Below are positions 7,019 to 14,066 of a DNA stretch of 33,889 bases, one piece after another. A program made the translations under genes and the position numbers. The notes beneath the pieces are model-generated. The model was not told where the DNA came from and made no database searches. It worked only from the letters and a program-made list of their open reading frames with translations. Where the stretch lies: positions 1-33,889 of the forward strand of contig SICC01000007.1 of the NCBI GenBank assembly GCA_009694835.1. The letters are read 5' to 3'. The stretch comes from Patescibacteria group bacterium (lineage in GTDB: Bacteria > Patescibacteriota > SICC01). Each line of letters opens with the position of its first letter. The first letter of the stretch is position 1.

Positions 7019-7312
7019 TTATTTTCGGACGGCCTCTTTAAGGTTCTTGCCCGGAGTAAACTTCGCGACTACAGTCTCAGGGATATGAATCCGTTGAGAA
7101 GTATTTTGCGGGTTTACACCCATGCGGGCGGCGCGCTTATTAGCGTACCAAGCACCGAAACCACTGACGGATACCTTGCCTCCGTTTTGGAGAGTCTTGG
7201 TAATCGAGTCGGTCATTGCCTCTAAAGCGACAGTGGCCGCTTTCTTCGAGATCTTGGCGCGATTGGCCATAGTCTCGATGAGATCCTGCTTGTTCATAGT
7301 TGCTCCTGCCAT
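7019..7312 (-). CDS. hup: HU-family DNA-binding protein
   Basis: The typical HU/IHF fold of about 90 residues begins MNKQDLIETMANRAKISKKA. It carries VSVSGFGAWYANKRAARMGVN and the DNA-minor-groove arm region NPQNTSQRIHIP, and ends AKFTPGKNLKEAV. It compacts DNA as a dimer. Two start codons each have a Shine-Dalgarno: ATG 7312 behind GGAGGTG at 8 nt, and ATG 7297 (the canonical MNKQDL start) behind CAGGAG. The stronger site favours 7312, giving a 5-residue extension MAGAT. A strong promoter at 7375-7402 and a terminator at 6961-7000 make it a monocistronic unit. Confidence 0.95.
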   Translation of the reverse strand: MAGATMNKQDLIETMANRAKISKKAATVALEAMTDSITKTLQNGGKVSVSGFGAWYANKRAARMGVNPQNTSQRIHIPETVVAKFTPGKNLKEAVRK

Positions 7313-7374
7313 ATGTACTTCACCTCCTAACAATGATAGATTCCCTTAACAAAGCGTTTGTTTGTGTACCCATC

Positions 7375-7402
7375 AGTATGCCTGGGGGCAAAAATATGTC
7401 AA
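7375..7402 (-). promoter_or_regulatory. Promoter TTGACA-16-CATACT for HU
   Basis: A perfect -35 TTGACA (7397-7402) and -10 CATACT (7375-7380) lie 16 bp apart on the minus strand. The predicted leader to ATG 7312 is about 55 nt and carries the AGGAGGTG Shine-Dalgarno near 7321-7328. Confidence 0.75.
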
Positions 7403-7417
7403 TGGCGGGACTGTGGA

Positions 7418-8209
7418 TTACTGCCTGGTTGTAATTCGCTCTATTGAGTGCGATTTGTGACGGTCGATAGTATCGATTACAACGGCGTCACAGATGTACG
7501 GACGAGCCTCAGAAAGGTCGAATGGGACGTCTCCTTTGAATGTACCCATCTCATTCTTCAGCCATTTTTTAGAACTGGGCGGATGAAAGCCGATTACACT
7601 TTCCTCGGTTCCGGACATACCGACGTCTGACTGAAAGGCCGTACCGTTCGGCAGAATTCGGGTATCTGCGGTTGGTACGTGAGTATGCGTCCCGACCAAC
7701 GCGCTCACCTGTCCATCGAGGTGATGTGCCAAGGCGGCCTTTTCGGTCGTAGTCTCGGCATGGAAATCGATGAAAATGGCTTCGAGTGCTGGATCGTCTT
7801 GTTGCTTAAGGATGGCATCAGCTGCATCGAAGTAATCGGTGGCGTCCCGCTTCACGAATGCGAAGCCTAACAGGCTAATCAGGAGCACCTTCTTATGTAA
7901 AGCAGTCTCAACCACCCGTACTCCAGCCCCCGGGTATTTCCCTTTCAGGTTAGCTGGTCGCACCAGCGGATAGTCCGCCAGTTTCTCCAGCTGATGATCT
8001 TCGAGATGATCCCCATACGTAAACGCCTCAACGCCAGCCTTCATGAGCTCGTCCAGCGTAGCCGGCGTAGCTCCATGGCCATGTGCGGAATTCTCCGGGT
8101 TGGCGATTATCAGATCGGGTGAGTGTTCTTTCTTCCACTTTGGTAGAGCCTCAGCCACCGCTAAGCGGCCGGCTTTTCCGACCACGTCACCGATAAAGAG
8201 TATTTTCAC
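7418..8209 (-). CDS. ymdB: TIGR00282-type metallophosphoesterase (YmdB-like)
   Basis: A 263-residue protein with the YmdB calcineurin-like fold: MKILFIGDVVGKAGR, the metal-ligand motif IANPENSAHG, the TYGDH segment where most family members have GNH, IDFHAE, and the C-terminal ligands VGTHTHVPTAD. Family members are cyclic-nucleotide phosphodiesterases that associate with RNase Y. The GTG start (8209) overlaps the RNase Y stop codon as GTGA, indicating translational coupling. The rny-ymdB pair is widely conserved, so a joint role in RNA turnover or signalling is inferred. The N-to-D change at a metal-site position is noteworthy. Confidence 0.92.
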   Translation of the reverse strand: MKILFIGDVVGKAGRLAVAEALPKWKKEHSPDLIIANPENSAHGHGATPATLDELMKAGVEAFTYGDHLEDHQLEKLADYPLVRPANLKGKYPGAGVRVVETALHKKVLLISLLGFAFVKRDATDYFDAADAILKQQDDPALEAIFIDFHAETTTEKAALAHHLDGQVSALVGTHTHVPTADTRILPNGTAFQSDVGMSGTEESVIGFHPPSSKKWLKNEMGTFKGDVPFDLSEARPYICDAVVIDTIDRHKSHSIERITTRQ

Positions 8210-9726
8210 TTGGCGTTCTCGGAAGCTCGAGTCTCGCGGATGACGTTGACCTTGATCTGACCCGGATAGGTCATTTCCTTCTCAATCTTCTCGGCCACTT
8301 CCTTGGCCAGCTTGATAGTCGAAAGGTCATCAAGCTCTTCCGGCTTCACCAGAATGCGAACTTCGCGGCCGGCCTGGATAGCGTAGGACTTCTGAACACC
8401 ATCGAATGAGTTGGCGACATTCTCCAGATCCTGCAAGCGTTTGACGTACTGCTCGAAGTTTTCGCGACGCGCACCGGGTCGGGCACCGGAAATAGCGTCT
8501 GCCACCTGAGTGATGATGTCGAGCGGTGAATCCATCGGCATATCTTCATGGTGAGCACCTACAGCGTGGCAGACGTCTTCTGGCAGACCATACTTCTTAC
8601 AAATGTCGTAGCCAATCAGGGCGTGTGGACCTTCGACTTCGTGGGTGACCGCTTTGCCGATGTCGTGGAAGAGTGCGGCCAGCTTGGCCTTCTTAGTATC
8701 GACCCCAATTTCGGCCGCCAGCATCTCAGCTACGCGCGCTACTTCGACCGAGTGATCCAAAATGTTCTGTCCGTAGCTCGTCCGGAACTTCATGGTGCCA
8801 AGTAATTTGACCAAATCCGGCTTGATACCAGTCAGCTTCAGCTCGAACAAGGCGTCTTCACCGGCCTTCTTGGTAATCTTGTTGATTTCCTTCTCAGCCT
8901 TGCCGACCACTTCCTCAATCCGCGACGGATTGATCCGACCGTCCGCGACCAGCGTCTCCATGGCTATCCGAGCCACCTGACGACGAACCGGATTGTAGCC
9001 GGACAGCACCACGGTGTCGGGACTATCACTGTCGACGATGATATCGATCCCCGTAGCCTTCTCGAAGGACTGGATGTTGCGGCCTTCCTTGCCGATGATG
9101 CGGCCTTTAATCTCCTCGTTGGGAATCTGAACCGTCGTCACCGTCATCTCGGACGCTTGGTCAGCGGCGTAGCGTTGAATAGCCGTCGCAATAATCTTGC
9201 GGGCTTTTTCTTCACCGTGTTCCGTAGCGTCTTCTTCCATCTGTCGGGCCTTCTTGGCCATCTCGCCAGAGAACTCTTTCTCGACCATCTTCAGTAAGAC
9301 GTCTTTGGCCTCAGACTGTTTCAGCTTGGCGACCTTTTCCAGATTGGTAACCTGGCGAACTTTGACCTCTTCGACGTCCTGCTTCAATTGCTCAGCCTGC
9401 TTGCGATCAGTCTCAACTTGCCCAGTCTTCTGGTCGAGCTGCTTTTCTTTCTGATCCAGCGTTTCTTCGCGAGCCGAAACCCGAGCCTCTGATTTCTCCA
9501 ATCGAGCCCGCTGTTCGCGCTCCTCGTCTTTGGCCGCCGACTTAGCCTTCAGCGCTTCTTCCTGCGCCTTTAAGACAAGCTCTTTGCTCTTGGCTTCAGC
9601 TTCGGCTACGAGTTTTTCAGCTCGGGCGTCCGCGTGTTGGTGCTTTTTTCCCGTGGTTTGGGAAAAAATCACATAGCCAAGACCGGCTCCGACGCCAGCG
9701 GCGACGAGTGCAATCAACAGTTCCAT
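8206..9726 (-). CDS. rny: Ribonuclease Y
   Basis: A 506-residue protein: N-terminal membrane anchor (residues 1-21), a long charged coiled coil (about 30-190), a KH domain with GRIIGKEGRNI (208-218), and an HD domain with LFHDIGKA (H354-D355) and GAHHEDMP. It is the membrane-bound endoribonuclease that initiates mRNA decay in many bacteria lacking RNase E. It is close to the usual length (about 520). The start is ATG 9726. TAATAC (9735-9740) lies 8 nt upstream, a near-leaderless arrangement. The next gene, ymdB, overlaps it by 4 bp. Confidence 0.97.
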   Translation of the reverse strand: MELLIALVAAGVGAGLGYVIFSQTTGKKHQHADARAEKLVAEAEAKSKELVLKAQEEALKAKSAAKDEEREQRARLEKSEARVSAREETLDQKEKQLDQKTGQVETDRKQAEQLKQDVEEVKVRQVTNLEKVAKLKQSEAKDVLLKMVEKEFSGEMAKKARQMEEDATEHGEEKARKIIATAIQRYAADQASEMTVTTVQIPNEEIKGRIIGKEGRNIQSFEKATGIDIIVDSDSPDTVVLSGYNPVRRQVARIAMETLVADGRINPSRIEEVVGKAEKEINKITKKAGEDALFELKLTGIKPDLVKLLGTMKFRTSYGQNILDHSVEVARVAEMLAAEIGVDTKKAKLAALFHDIGKAVTHEVEGPHALIGYDICKKYGLPEDVCHAVGAHHEDMPMDSPLDIITQVADAISGARPGARRENFEQYVKRLQDLENVANSFDGVQKSYAIQAGREVRILVKPEELDDLSTIKLAKEVAEKIEKEMTYPGQIKVNVIRETRASENAK

Positions 9727-9783
9727 GTAGTGATGTATTAGTCATAAGGTCACCAAAATTCAGTTTTACCTACCCACTATAAG

Positions 9784-9864
9784 CAGTCGCTAGTGACTAG
9801 TCGATAGTCGCTGGAAATTTTTGCCTTACCTGACCAGAGACTAGCGACTAACGACCCGCGACTC
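9784..9864. repeat. GACT/AGTC-rich repeat tract
   Basis: The 154-bp space between rny and the divergent GT-C gene contains two clusters of CAGTCGC / TAGTCG / GACTAGCG / GCGACT units (9784-9812 and 9831-9864) around an AT-rich spacer. The sequence family recurs upstream of other genes in this window. The cluster ends right at the -10 box of the GT-C gene. Confidence 0.6.
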
Positions 9865-9866
9865 TC

Positions 9867-9872
9867 TATACT
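9867..9872 (+). promoter_or_regulatory. -10 box TATACT, 8 nt before ATG 9881
   Basis: TATACT ends 8 nt from the ATG with no Shine-Dalgarno between, so a leaderless or 1-2-nt leader mRNA is predicted. It argues against the TTG codon at 9872 as the start. Confidence 0.5.
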
Positions 9873-9880
9873 TGAACGGT

Positions 9881-11878
9881 ATGTTAGCCCTGGGTTATCT
9901 TCTGATTTCGTTGGCAGCCGGATTTACCCTGGCCTACGCCATTCCGACTACCAAACTCCGATTCGAAGATCGGGTCTTCTTGGCTATTCCAATTGGATTT
10001 GCCGTGGCCGGACTGCTGACGTTCGGCGCGGCTATGCTGTTCGGCTTGAACGTCTGGGTAATTGGCGGAGTCGCCAGCATATTGATGATTTTCAGTATCG
10101 AATCGTGGTTCCGCGAATACTGGCGAAAGCCGCTCAAGCGCGAATGGCGTGATGTACGGAAGCGCGTAAGAAAACGGCAAGGACTCGGCACCTTCCTGGT
10201 CTACCTCGGCATCGGTGCCATGCTGACCTACATCTACTGGAGTGCCATCTTCCTGCAGGATGGCAGCCTGTTCGCTGGATTCGGGAACGTTTGGGGTGAC
10301 TGGAATCAACACTTGGCTCAAACCAATAGTTTTGCCTTCGGCGATAACTTCCCGCCGGAGTTCAATTATCTGTCTGGTCAGAAGATTACCTATCCGTTCA
10401 TCACTAACTTCTTCTCCGGCGTCTTGCTAAAGGGCGGGTTCGATTTGCTCTGGGCGATGAAAGTTCCTGGCATTCTGCTGGCACTGTCTGGCTTAGGGTT
10501 ACTGGGGACGTTCACCCGAATCACCATCGGCCGCGGCATGTGGCTGACCCCAATCCTCTTCTACTTCTCTGGCGGACTGGGATTTGTGAACTTCTTTACC
10601 GATGCTGCGGGTAGTCACCAGAGCTTCGGCCAATTCTTGGCCAGTCAGCCGCATAACTATACCCAGACCTGGGGTAACGTCCCAATTCCGAATATTAACT
10701 TCATTAACACTATCTATGCCTATCTGATTCCACAGCGCGCCTTCCTGTTCGGCCTGCCGCTGTTGCTCGGCACGGTCTCGCTGCTCTACTTGGGACTGAA
10801 AAGCAAAGGCCGGGATACCAAGTTGTTCCTGGCCGCCGGACTCATCGCCTGTCTGTTACCGCTCATCCACACTCACTCGCTGATGGTGCTGGGTCTGCTG
10901 ACTACCGTGCTCATCCCGCTCACTTGGAAGCAACTGGCTGGACGAGCCAAACCGAAACTCAAACACCTCAAACTGTGGTTGTGGTTCGTGGTACCGATCC
11001 TGATTGTGGCCCTACCGCAATTCGTCTGGCTGACGACTGGCACGCATATTACCGAGTCGTTCCGGTTCCAGTACGGCTGGACCAAAGGCAGCGACGACTT
11101 GGTTTGGTTCTGGTTGAAGAACGCTGGACTGTTTATTCCGCTGATTCTAGTCGGTCTGGTGGTCTTCCGAAAATCAGAACGGCTGCTGGTGTCGTTAACG
11201 CTGGGAGCCGGGCTGGTCTGGCTGGCCGCCAACTTCTACGTCTTCCAACCGTGGGATTGGGATAATACCAAGCTGCTCGTCTACTGGTTCATCTTCAGTC
11301 TGCCGATTGTGGTGCTGTTGCTGTCGCGATGGATGGATCGCGGACGAATCGCCAAAGTAGTAACCGTACTGGTTATTCTCAGTTTGACCGCCGCTGGCTT
11401 GGCTGATGTTTCGAAAACCCTCCAACCAAACAAATACAAAGCGCAGCTGTTCGACCAAACGGGTATTCAGATTGGGCGAGATGTGATCACCGGCACTGCA
11501 CCACACTCTGTCTGGCTGACCTCACAACAGGTTAATAACCCAGTATCAGTACTGGGCGGCCGCCAAGTCTTGCTCGGGTACAGCGGCAACCTCTGGAGCT
11601 ACGGCCTGAAGTTCCAAGATCGTGAACGGGACGTCAAAGCCATGTACGAGGCTCAACCAGGAACCGAAGAGTTACTCAGACAGTATGGCGTGGATTATGT
11701 GGTAATTGGTCCGGCCGAACGGGCCGACAAAGGCTTCACCGTAAACGAAGGGTTCTATCAGCAATTCCCGAGATGGAAAACGTTCGCCGTAAACGGCGGC
11801 AGCGGACCAGTTAACGTTTACGACGTCCAGGTGCTGACGAACTCCTTTTCGAGCCCTACTTCTTCTTCGGCAACGTAA
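9881..11878 (+). CDS. Large GT-C-like multi-pass membrane protein
   Basis: A 665-residue protein with roughly 12-14 hydrophobic segments. A large extracytoplasmic loop (about 125-165) contains FGNVWGDWNQHLAQTNSF and FNYLSGQKITYPF. The D-W-x-x-H element after a membrane segment resembles first-loop motifs of GT-C glycosyltransferases. The C-terminal 140 residues are soluble and include LRQYGVDYVVIGPAE, a sequence style seen at the end of many uncharacterised DUF-type GT-C proteins. It is probably an envelope glycosyltransferase using lipid-linked sugar; this is inference. ATG 9881 is chosen because TATACT lies just upstream. Its end overlaps convergent tsaB by 23 bp. Confidence 0.6.
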   Translation: MLALGYLLISLAAGFTLAYAIPTTKLRFEDRVFLAIPIGFAVAGLLTFGAAMLFGLNVWVIGGVASILMIFSIESWFREYWRKPLKREWRDVRKRVRKRQGLGTFLVYLGIGAMLTYIYWSAIFLQDGSLFAGFGNVWGDWNQHLAQTNSFAFGDNFPPEFNYLSGQKITYPFITNFFSGVLLKGGFDLLWAMKVPGILLALSGLGLLGTFTRITIGRGMWLTPILFYFSGGLGFVNFFTDAAGSHQSFGQFLASQPHNYTQTWGNVPIPNINFINTIYAYLIPQRAFLFGLPLLLGTVSLLYLGLKSKGRDTKLFLAAGLIACLLPLIHTHSLMVLGLLTTVLIPLTWKQLAGRAKPKLKHLKLWLWFVVPILIVALPQFVWLTTGTHITESFRFQYGWTKGSDDLVWFWLKNAGLFIPLILVGLVVFRKSERLLVSLTLGAGLVWLAANFYVFQPWDWDNTKLLVYWFIFSLPIVVLLLSRWMDRGRIAKVVTVLVILSLTAAGLADVSKTLQPNKYKAQLFDQTGIQIGRDVITGTAPHSVWLTSQQVNNPVSVLGGRQVLLGYSGNLWSYGLKFQDRERDVKAMYEAQPGTEELLRQYGVDYVVIGPAERADKGFTVNEGFYQQFPRWKTFAVNGGSGPVNVYDVQVLTNSFSSPTSSSAT

Positions 11879-12272
11879 TCGACGGATCACGTCCGTAGTG
11901 TGGCAGCACGGCACTTTCGGTCTGACGGTCATCAACCCGCGCGGCCACCGTCTTTGCAAAGGCTGAGTCGGAAGGAACTTCGTCAGCATCCAAGGCTACT
12001 ATCGGCAATTTATGGGCGTAGGCTAAAGCGTTCGTCACGGCCACGCCAATGCGCAATGCGGTGAACGGCCCCGGTCCACGGACGATACCGATGGCGGCCA
12101 GACTTTCGAGCGGGGTTTTGGATCCGCGAGATAATTCATCGATTCGCTCCAGTAGTTTCTCGGATAATTGTTTACGATCGGTTACCTGCGAATCGGCTAG
12201 AATTTTATCCGCCGTAGCGATGGCCACCGTGGCCGGTTCTTTGGCAGTGTTAATCAACAGAAAGCGTCTCAT
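11856..12272 (-). CDS. tsaB: TsaB-like t6A biosynthesis protein, short form
   Basis: A 138-residue protein starting MRRFLLINTAKEPATVAI with the TsaB hallmark VRGPGPFTALRIGVAVTNAL (about 64-83). It ends with VLPHYGRDPSIT, resembling the extreme C-terminus of full TsaB (about 220-230 residues). The second ASKHA lobe is missing, leaving the dimer and TsaD-contact lobe. TsaB acts with TsaD and TsaE in making tRNA t6A37. ATG 12272 is chosen because the Shine-Dalgarno GGAGG lies 6 nt upstream inside the 73-bp structured element. The gene follows tsaE in the same operon. Confidence 0.88.
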   Translation of the reverse strand: MRRFLLINTAKEPATVAIATADKILADSQVTDRKQLSEKLLERIDELSRGSKTPLESLAAIGIVRGPGPFTALRIGVAVTNALAYAHKLPIVALDADEVPSDSAFAKTVAARVDDRQTESAVLPHYGRDPSITLPKKK

Positions 12273-12343
12273 CCGACCCTCCTTTGCGAGATGCAAAGCA
12301 TCTCGCCTAAAACTCGGAACGAATTTTCAAAGGAGGGTCGGAT
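12271..12343 (-). promoter_or_regulatory. 73-nt stop-to-start RNA element before tsaB (copy 1)
   Basis: The element runs from the last base of the tsaE stop codon to the second base of the tsaB ATG. Outer stem: 16 bp, 12271-12286 with 12328-12343; the inner hairpin base also uses g12286. Inner hairpin GCGAGATGC-aaa-GCATCTCGC: 12286-12306. A second small hairpin, 12309-12327, pairs fully only as minus-strand RNA because one pair is G-U. The downstream arm contains GGAGGG, the tsaB ribosome-binding site, so the fold would hide it. A ribosome terminating on tsaE could open it, which suggests a coupling device. Alternatively it is a MITE-like repeat. Confidence 0.75.
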
Positions 12344-12792
12344 CATGACGGTAGCGACTTTCTGAGACTCTTTGGCAGATTAATCTTCCGCTCCGTGTCG
12401 CCAACCACTGAAAATTCCACGACGTATTGGTTGTTCCGCTTGGTCTTGTGTAATTTATCCGCCCACTCAATCACCGTAATGGTGTCGTCGTCGGCCAAAC
12501 GGTCGAGCAACTCGATGCTTTCCAGCTCACGATCAGTCGGTTTGTCCGACAATCGGTACAGATCAAAATGCGCTAACCGCGTTGACCGATTCGGTAGCTC
12601 GTATTCACGCAGATAGGTATAGGTGGGGCTTTTGACCGGATCAGTTACACCCAAACCTTCGGCGAGTCCTTGAGTGAAGGCCGTCTTGCCGCTACCCAGC
12701 TGTCCGATTAAGAGCAGGTTCTCACCGCCAGCCATGCTCTGGGCCAGCCGGCGACCGAGCGTTCGGGTTTCATCTGCGGAAGAAGTAATCAT
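12343..12792 (-). CDS. tsaE: TsaE, t6A-modification ATPase
   Basis: A 149-residue P-loop protein of the usual TsaE length: Walker A GQLGSGKT (residues 30-37), then FTQGLAEGLGV, the family signature SPTYTYLREYE (switch-like region), FDLYRL, and ITVIEWADKL near the C-terminus. TsaE stimulates TsaB/TsaD-dependent synthesis of N6-threonylcarbamoyladenosine in tRNAs. It lies between the lamin-tail protein and tsaB; a 73-bp structured element flanks it on each side. ATG 12792 overlaps the end of the upstream copy. Confidence 0.95.
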   Translation of the reverse strand: MITSSADETRTLGRRLAQSMAGGENLLLIGQLGSGKTAFTQGLAEGLGVTDPVKSPTYTYLREYELPNRSTRLAHFDLYRLSDKPTDRELESIELLDRLADDDTITVIEWADKLHKTKRNNQYVVEFSVVGDTERKINLPKSLRKSLPS

Positions 12793-12863
12793 CCGACCCT
12801 ACTTCGCGAGACGCCAAGCGTCTCGCTAGTAAATTTGTTACAAATTTCGAAGTAGGGTCGGGT
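12791..12863 (-). promoter_or_regulatory. 73-nt stop-to-start RNA element before tsaE (copy 2)
   Basis: It has the same length and architecture as the element before tsaB. Outer stem: 14 perfect pairs (12793-12806 with 12848-12861). Inner hairpin GCGAGACGC-caa-GCGTCTCGC: 12806-12826. A second hairpin AAATTTG-tta-CAAATTT: 12831-12847. It runs from the stop codon of the lamin-tail gene to the ATG of tsaE. Compared with copy 1, two outer-stem pairs and one inner-stem pair change on both sides, preserving pairing. GAAGTAGGG is the weaker ribosome-binding region here. Confidence 0.75.
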
Positions 12864-13597
12864 CATAGAGTTCGGATTCGTTTGTACCAGTAGAGCATAG
12901 CAAGCGTCATCGGGAGGACGTAGCCGGCCCAGGGCGTTCCGCCAGCTGGTAGTTTCTTGGCCGCGCTGGTTTTAGTGGCCGACGTTTTACTGCTGGCCGT
13001 CGACGCTTTCGTCGTAGCCGTCGTCGACTTTCCGGTAGCACTGGTTGCCGCGGTAACGATGCCTTCCGGATCAGCACCAGCCTCGGGAGCCGGAATCGGA
13101 TTAACTTCGCCCTTACTAGTAACGTCGGTCCAGGTGCCTTCCGTCGCACTGGAGCGCGCCCAGGATTGCCCTTCGCCACCCGTGTCATCATAGGTCACCC
13201 TATCCAACTCGGTTGTACCCGTCTTCAAAATAAGCGTATCGCCGGTATTGATCAGGCTGCCGCTATTGGTGAAGGCGGCGACTCCGCCAGCCACGATAGT
13301 CGTTCCGGTTGGTACCGTCAAAATGGTCGACCCGGAGATTCGAACGACGAGCAATCCACCAACATCAATGGTGTGGGTCGAGACGTTGGCTAGTTCAACC
13401 CATTCGTTGCCGGTATCCGTACCGACTGGGTTCGGGAGAAACTCGTTGATTCGTACCTCTCCGGCCAACGGCTTAGCAATCGGCTGCATCGAAGCGGTTG
13501 GACTGGGAGACGGCACGGGTGTTGGGGATACCGCCTCTACAAAGTCTGGCATCGCCATCACCAATGCAAACGTGATTGCAATGAGTAGCTGTTTCAT
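12863..13597 (-). CDS. Secreted lamin-tail-domain protein with C-terminal membrane anchor
   Basis: A 244-residue protein. Signal peptide residues 1-22 (MKQLLIAITFALVMAMPDFVEA). A Pro/Ser/Thr linker follows, then a lamin-tail domain (about 46-170): EVRINEFLPNP, NEWVELANVS, and LDRVTYDDTGGEGQSWAR. A low-complexity Ala/Ser/Thr/Lys region follows (about 180-215). The end, KLPAGGTPWAGYVLPMTLAM, is followed by a basic tail. LPAGG plus hydrophobic segment plus Arg/Lys tail resembles a sortase-type sorting signal, but no sortase is in the window. It is the first gene of the operon with tsaE and tsaB, driven by the promoter at 13668-13696. Confidence 0.8.
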   Translation of the reverse strand: MKQLLIAITFALVMAMPDFVEAVSPTPVPSPSPTASMQPIAKPLAGEVRINEFLPNPVGTDTGNEWVELANVSTHTIDVGGLLVVRISGSTILTVPTGTTIVAGGVAAFTNSGSLINTGDTLILKTGTTELDRVTYDDTGGEGQSWARSSATEGTWTDVTSKGEVNPIPAPEAGADPEGIVTAATSATGKSTTATTKASTASSKTSATKTSAAKKLPAGGTPWAGYVLPMTLAMLYWYKRIRTL

Positions 13598-13667
13598 GAG
13601 TAGTAAGAAGAAGGCCCGATTCCGACCGCCCTCCGCCCTCCGGCAACCTAATGGTCGCTCGCTTTCT

Positions 13668-13696
13668 ATACTAATTGGTTGGTTGCTATATGTAAA
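13668..13696 (-). promoter_or_regulatory. Promoter TTTACA-17-TAGTAT for the lamin-tail/tsaE/tsaB operon
   Basis: -35 TTTACA (13691-13696) and -10 TAGTAT (13668-13673) are separated by 17 bp on the minus strand. The leader of about 64 nt contains a duplicated GGAGGGC unit (13628-13642). Confidence 0.65.
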
Positions 13697-13763
13697 GCAG
13701 AACTTGTCCCCAACTGGTCAGAAAGGTTGAAAAAGGCACATAATAGAGGTAATCTCCTTAGCT

Positions 13764-14066
13764 ATGGATATTCCTTTAGGCGTCCCGCCCATCCCCAATC
13801 CGTTACTTTCGTTCGAGCCTGGAAACGTGCTCGCGCAAGTGATTAACACCCTGCTCCTCTGGGGCGGTGCGGTAGCACTCGTCTTTATCATCATTGGCGG
13901 CTTCCGCTTCATCATCTCGATGGGTAACCCAGAAGGCGTCGAGAAAGCTCGACACACCGTGATGTACGCCATCCTCGGTCTGATCATCATCTTCGTGGCC
14001 TACATTATCGTGGCCTACATCCTAGACGACTTCCTGGGCGTGAAGCCTTCGTATCAGATTAGCTGA
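13764..14066 (+). CDS. T4SS-pilin-like small membrane protein (TrbC/VirB2-like)
   Basis: A 100-residue protein with two hydrophobic helices (about 27-50 and 66-88). They are separated by the short polar segment RFIISMGNPEGVEKARHTVM, giving the layout GGFRFI...GNPEGVEKAR...YAILGLIIIF. This matches the T4SS_pilin family (Pfam PF18895 type) common in CPR genomes, thought to be related to VirB2/TrbC pilins. No other secretion genes are nearby. A CATAAT box lies at about 13738-13743. The stop codon abuts the L25 stop codon with no gap (convergent). Confidence 0.75.
   Translation: MDIPLGVPPIPNPLLSFEPGNVLAQVINTLLLWGGAVALVFIIIGGFRFIISMGNPEGVEKARHTVMYAILGLIIIFVAYIIVAYILDDFLGVKPSYQIS

Noticed and set aside
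9784-9864. Possible CRISPR-like array
   Set aside because: Units are short, degenerate and not separated by unique spacers of constant length; no cas gene in the window.
9872-9872. TTG 9872 as start of the large GT-C-like protein
   Set aside because: It overlaps the TATACT box; ATG 9881 is next in frame and at the expected transcription start.
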